Shown: piece after piece, positions 5,884 through 6,787 of the stretch
Numbering within the stretch: the first letter of the stretch is position 1
Layout: each line of letters starts with the position of its first letter
Assembly: GCA_002336405.1 (NCBI GenBank)
Contig: DDEJ01000004.1
Coordinates: forward strand, 7,085 to 13,871
Direction of reading: 5' to 3'
Length of the DNA: 6,787 nt
Origin: Rhodobacteraceae bacterium UBA1957
GTDB lineage: Bacteria; Pseudomonadota; Alphaproteobacteria; Rhodobacterales; Rhodobacteraceae
Notes under the pieces: generated by a model
Seen by the model: only the letters and a program-made list of their open reading frames with translations
What the model was told of the DNA's origin: nothing
Database searches by the model: none
Translations under genes and position numbers: made by a program

Positions 5884-6787
5884 ACCGTCTCAACGGAATG
5901 GGCGACCGCCGCATTCAGCATCTGAGCCACATCTACCGCGCTGGACAACCCATCTTCGTGAAAGCCGTTTTTCGTCCAGGCCCCACAGAACCATGTGGCA
6001 TTTTTCCCGTTGATCTGGGGAACTGTTTTCTGGGCCTTTAACGCAGCCAAATCAAACACCGGATGACGCAGAGTGACCTGATCGTAAATCAGTTCCTGTT
6101 TAATCTGTCGCGTGGTGTTAAGGGTCACAAAATGCGGATCATCCTGCGGGATCGGCTGCAGCGAGTTCATCCAATAGGTCAGATCAATGCGGTCTGATCG
6201 TTTATTCGCATCCTCAGTGTAAACCCAAGACGACCAACAGGCGCGGCGTTTAGGCATTACAGATGCGTCTGCATGCAAGATTATATCGTTTGGCTGATAC
6301 GAAACAGCGCCCAGCATGGCGCTTTCATGTGGGTTGGGATCGACCAACATGCGCAGGGTGTCATCAGAATGCGTGGCAAAAACCACCTCGTCAAACGCTT
6401 CCCAATCACCACCATGGACCCGTAACTCGATGCCCCACGCAGAGCGCCGGACCGCCCGGACCGGAGTGAACAACCGGACTTGTGTGCCCTGTTTCAGCAT
6501 CGCCGCCTGCAACCGGGTGACGTATTCCCGCGAGCCTCCCTTGACTGTATACCATTGATGTTGGCCGGTATGACTTAACAGCGCGTGGTTTTCAAAGAAC
6601 TGTACCAGTGCTTGAGCCGGAAAATCCATTATCTGGCCTAACGGGGTTGACCAGATAGCCCCGGACATTGGCAGCAGATAATAATCTCGAAACCATGATC
6701 CGGTACCAAGCAGCTGTAAAAACTCGCCAATCGTCAGCGAGGGATCAGATGCCAAGCGCAGAGCATTGGCATTGAACCGAAAAATGT
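5880..6787 (-). CDS. FAD-dependent amine-oxidase-like oxidoreductase, C-terminal part (start outside window)
   Basis: The frame is open to the right edge (first full codon 6785-6783), giving 301 visible residues; the start and the N-terminal GxGxxG FAD loop lie beyond it. The visible part begins HFRFNANALRL and carries GGSREYV (about 83-89), VVFATHSDD (134-142), then FCGAW (266-270) and NGFHEDGLSSA (273-283), the C-terminal FAD-contacting region of this amine-oxidase/COG2907-type family. It should be a flavoprotein acting on a lipid or carotenoid-like substrate rather than an amine (inferred). As I recall, the R. sphaeroides counterpart is RSP_1091, in the RpoE/ChrR singlet-oxygen regulon and connected with furan fatty acid formation on phospholipid acyl chains. 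It is the most upstream operon gene visible, so the promoter lies outside. Its TGA overlaps the DUF1365 start by ATGA. Confidence 0.9.
   Translation of the reverse strand, partial: IFRFNANALRLASDPSLTIGEFLQLLGTGSWFRDYYLLPMSGAIWSTPLGQIMDFPAQALVQFFENHALLSHTGQHQWYTVKGGSREYVTRLQAAMLKQGTQVRLFTPVRAVRRSAWGIELRVHGGDWEAFDEVVFATHSDDTLRMLVDPNPHESAMLGAVSYQPNDIILHADASVMPKRRACWSSWVYTEDANKRSDRIDLTYWMNSLQPIPQDDPHFVTLNTTRQIKQELIYDQVTLRHPVFDLAALKAQKTVPQINGKNATWFCGAWTKNGFHEDGLSSAVDVAQMLNAAVAHSVETV

Noticed and set aside
6753..6755. TTG as start of the FAD oxidoreductase
   Set aside because: The frame is open upstream to the window edge with family-like sequence (HFRFNANAL), and the FAD-binding N terminus would be missing, so the gene simply runs out of the window.
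1..6787. Search by eye for insertion sequences, tRNA, rRNA, CRISPR repeats and attachment sites
   Set aside because: No terminal inverted repeats, transposase motifs, cloverleaf or spaced direct repeats were seen; the window reads as ordinary core or near-core chromosome.

Overview
The window looks like a chromosomal segment of an alphaproteobacterium, most likely a marine Rhodobacteraceae (Roseobacter-type). This rests on gene content, moderately high G+C and protein character; no rRNA or other marker is present, so the placement is an inference. Coding density is near total, and no stretch over 100 bases lacks a gene. I see no mobile element, tRNA, rRNA or CRISPR array.

The left part (1-2569) is on the + strand. 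It starts with the last 75 codons of a histidine-phosphatase-superfamily protein. Two separate saccharopine enzymes follow: a LYS1-type saccharopine dehydrogenase (lysine side, 280-1335) and a LYS9-type saccharopine dehydrogenase/reductase (glutamate and aminoadipate-semialdehyde side, 1430-2569). Together they interconvert lysine + 2-oxoglutarate and 2-aminoadipate 6-semialdehyde + glutamate through saccharopine. Alphaproteobacteria normally make lysine by the diaminopimelate route, so a catabolic or stress-related role is the more likely one.

The right part (2604 to beyond 6787) is on the - strand and converges on the lysine pair across only 34 bases. It is a compact five-gene operon. In order of transcription it holds an FAD-dependent amine-oxidase-like oxidoreductase (start outside the window), a DUF1365 protein, a GPH/MelB-like MFS transporter, a membrane-anchored DUF3833 protein and a short-chain dehydrogenase. 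Three of the four junctions are 4-base ATGA overlaps. At the fourth, the ribosome binding site overlaps the preceding stop codon, so the genes should be translated together.

From memory, this gene set resembles the singlet-oxygen (RpoE/ChrR) regulon operon of Rhodobacter sphaeroides (RSP_1091 to RSP_1087), tied there to signalling of the response and to furan fatty acid formation on membrane phospholipids. The functions of the MFS, DUF3833 and SDR members are not established to my knowledge. This operon is the most interesting part of the window: a probable membrane-lipid modification module with a lipid-transporter-like carrier inside it.
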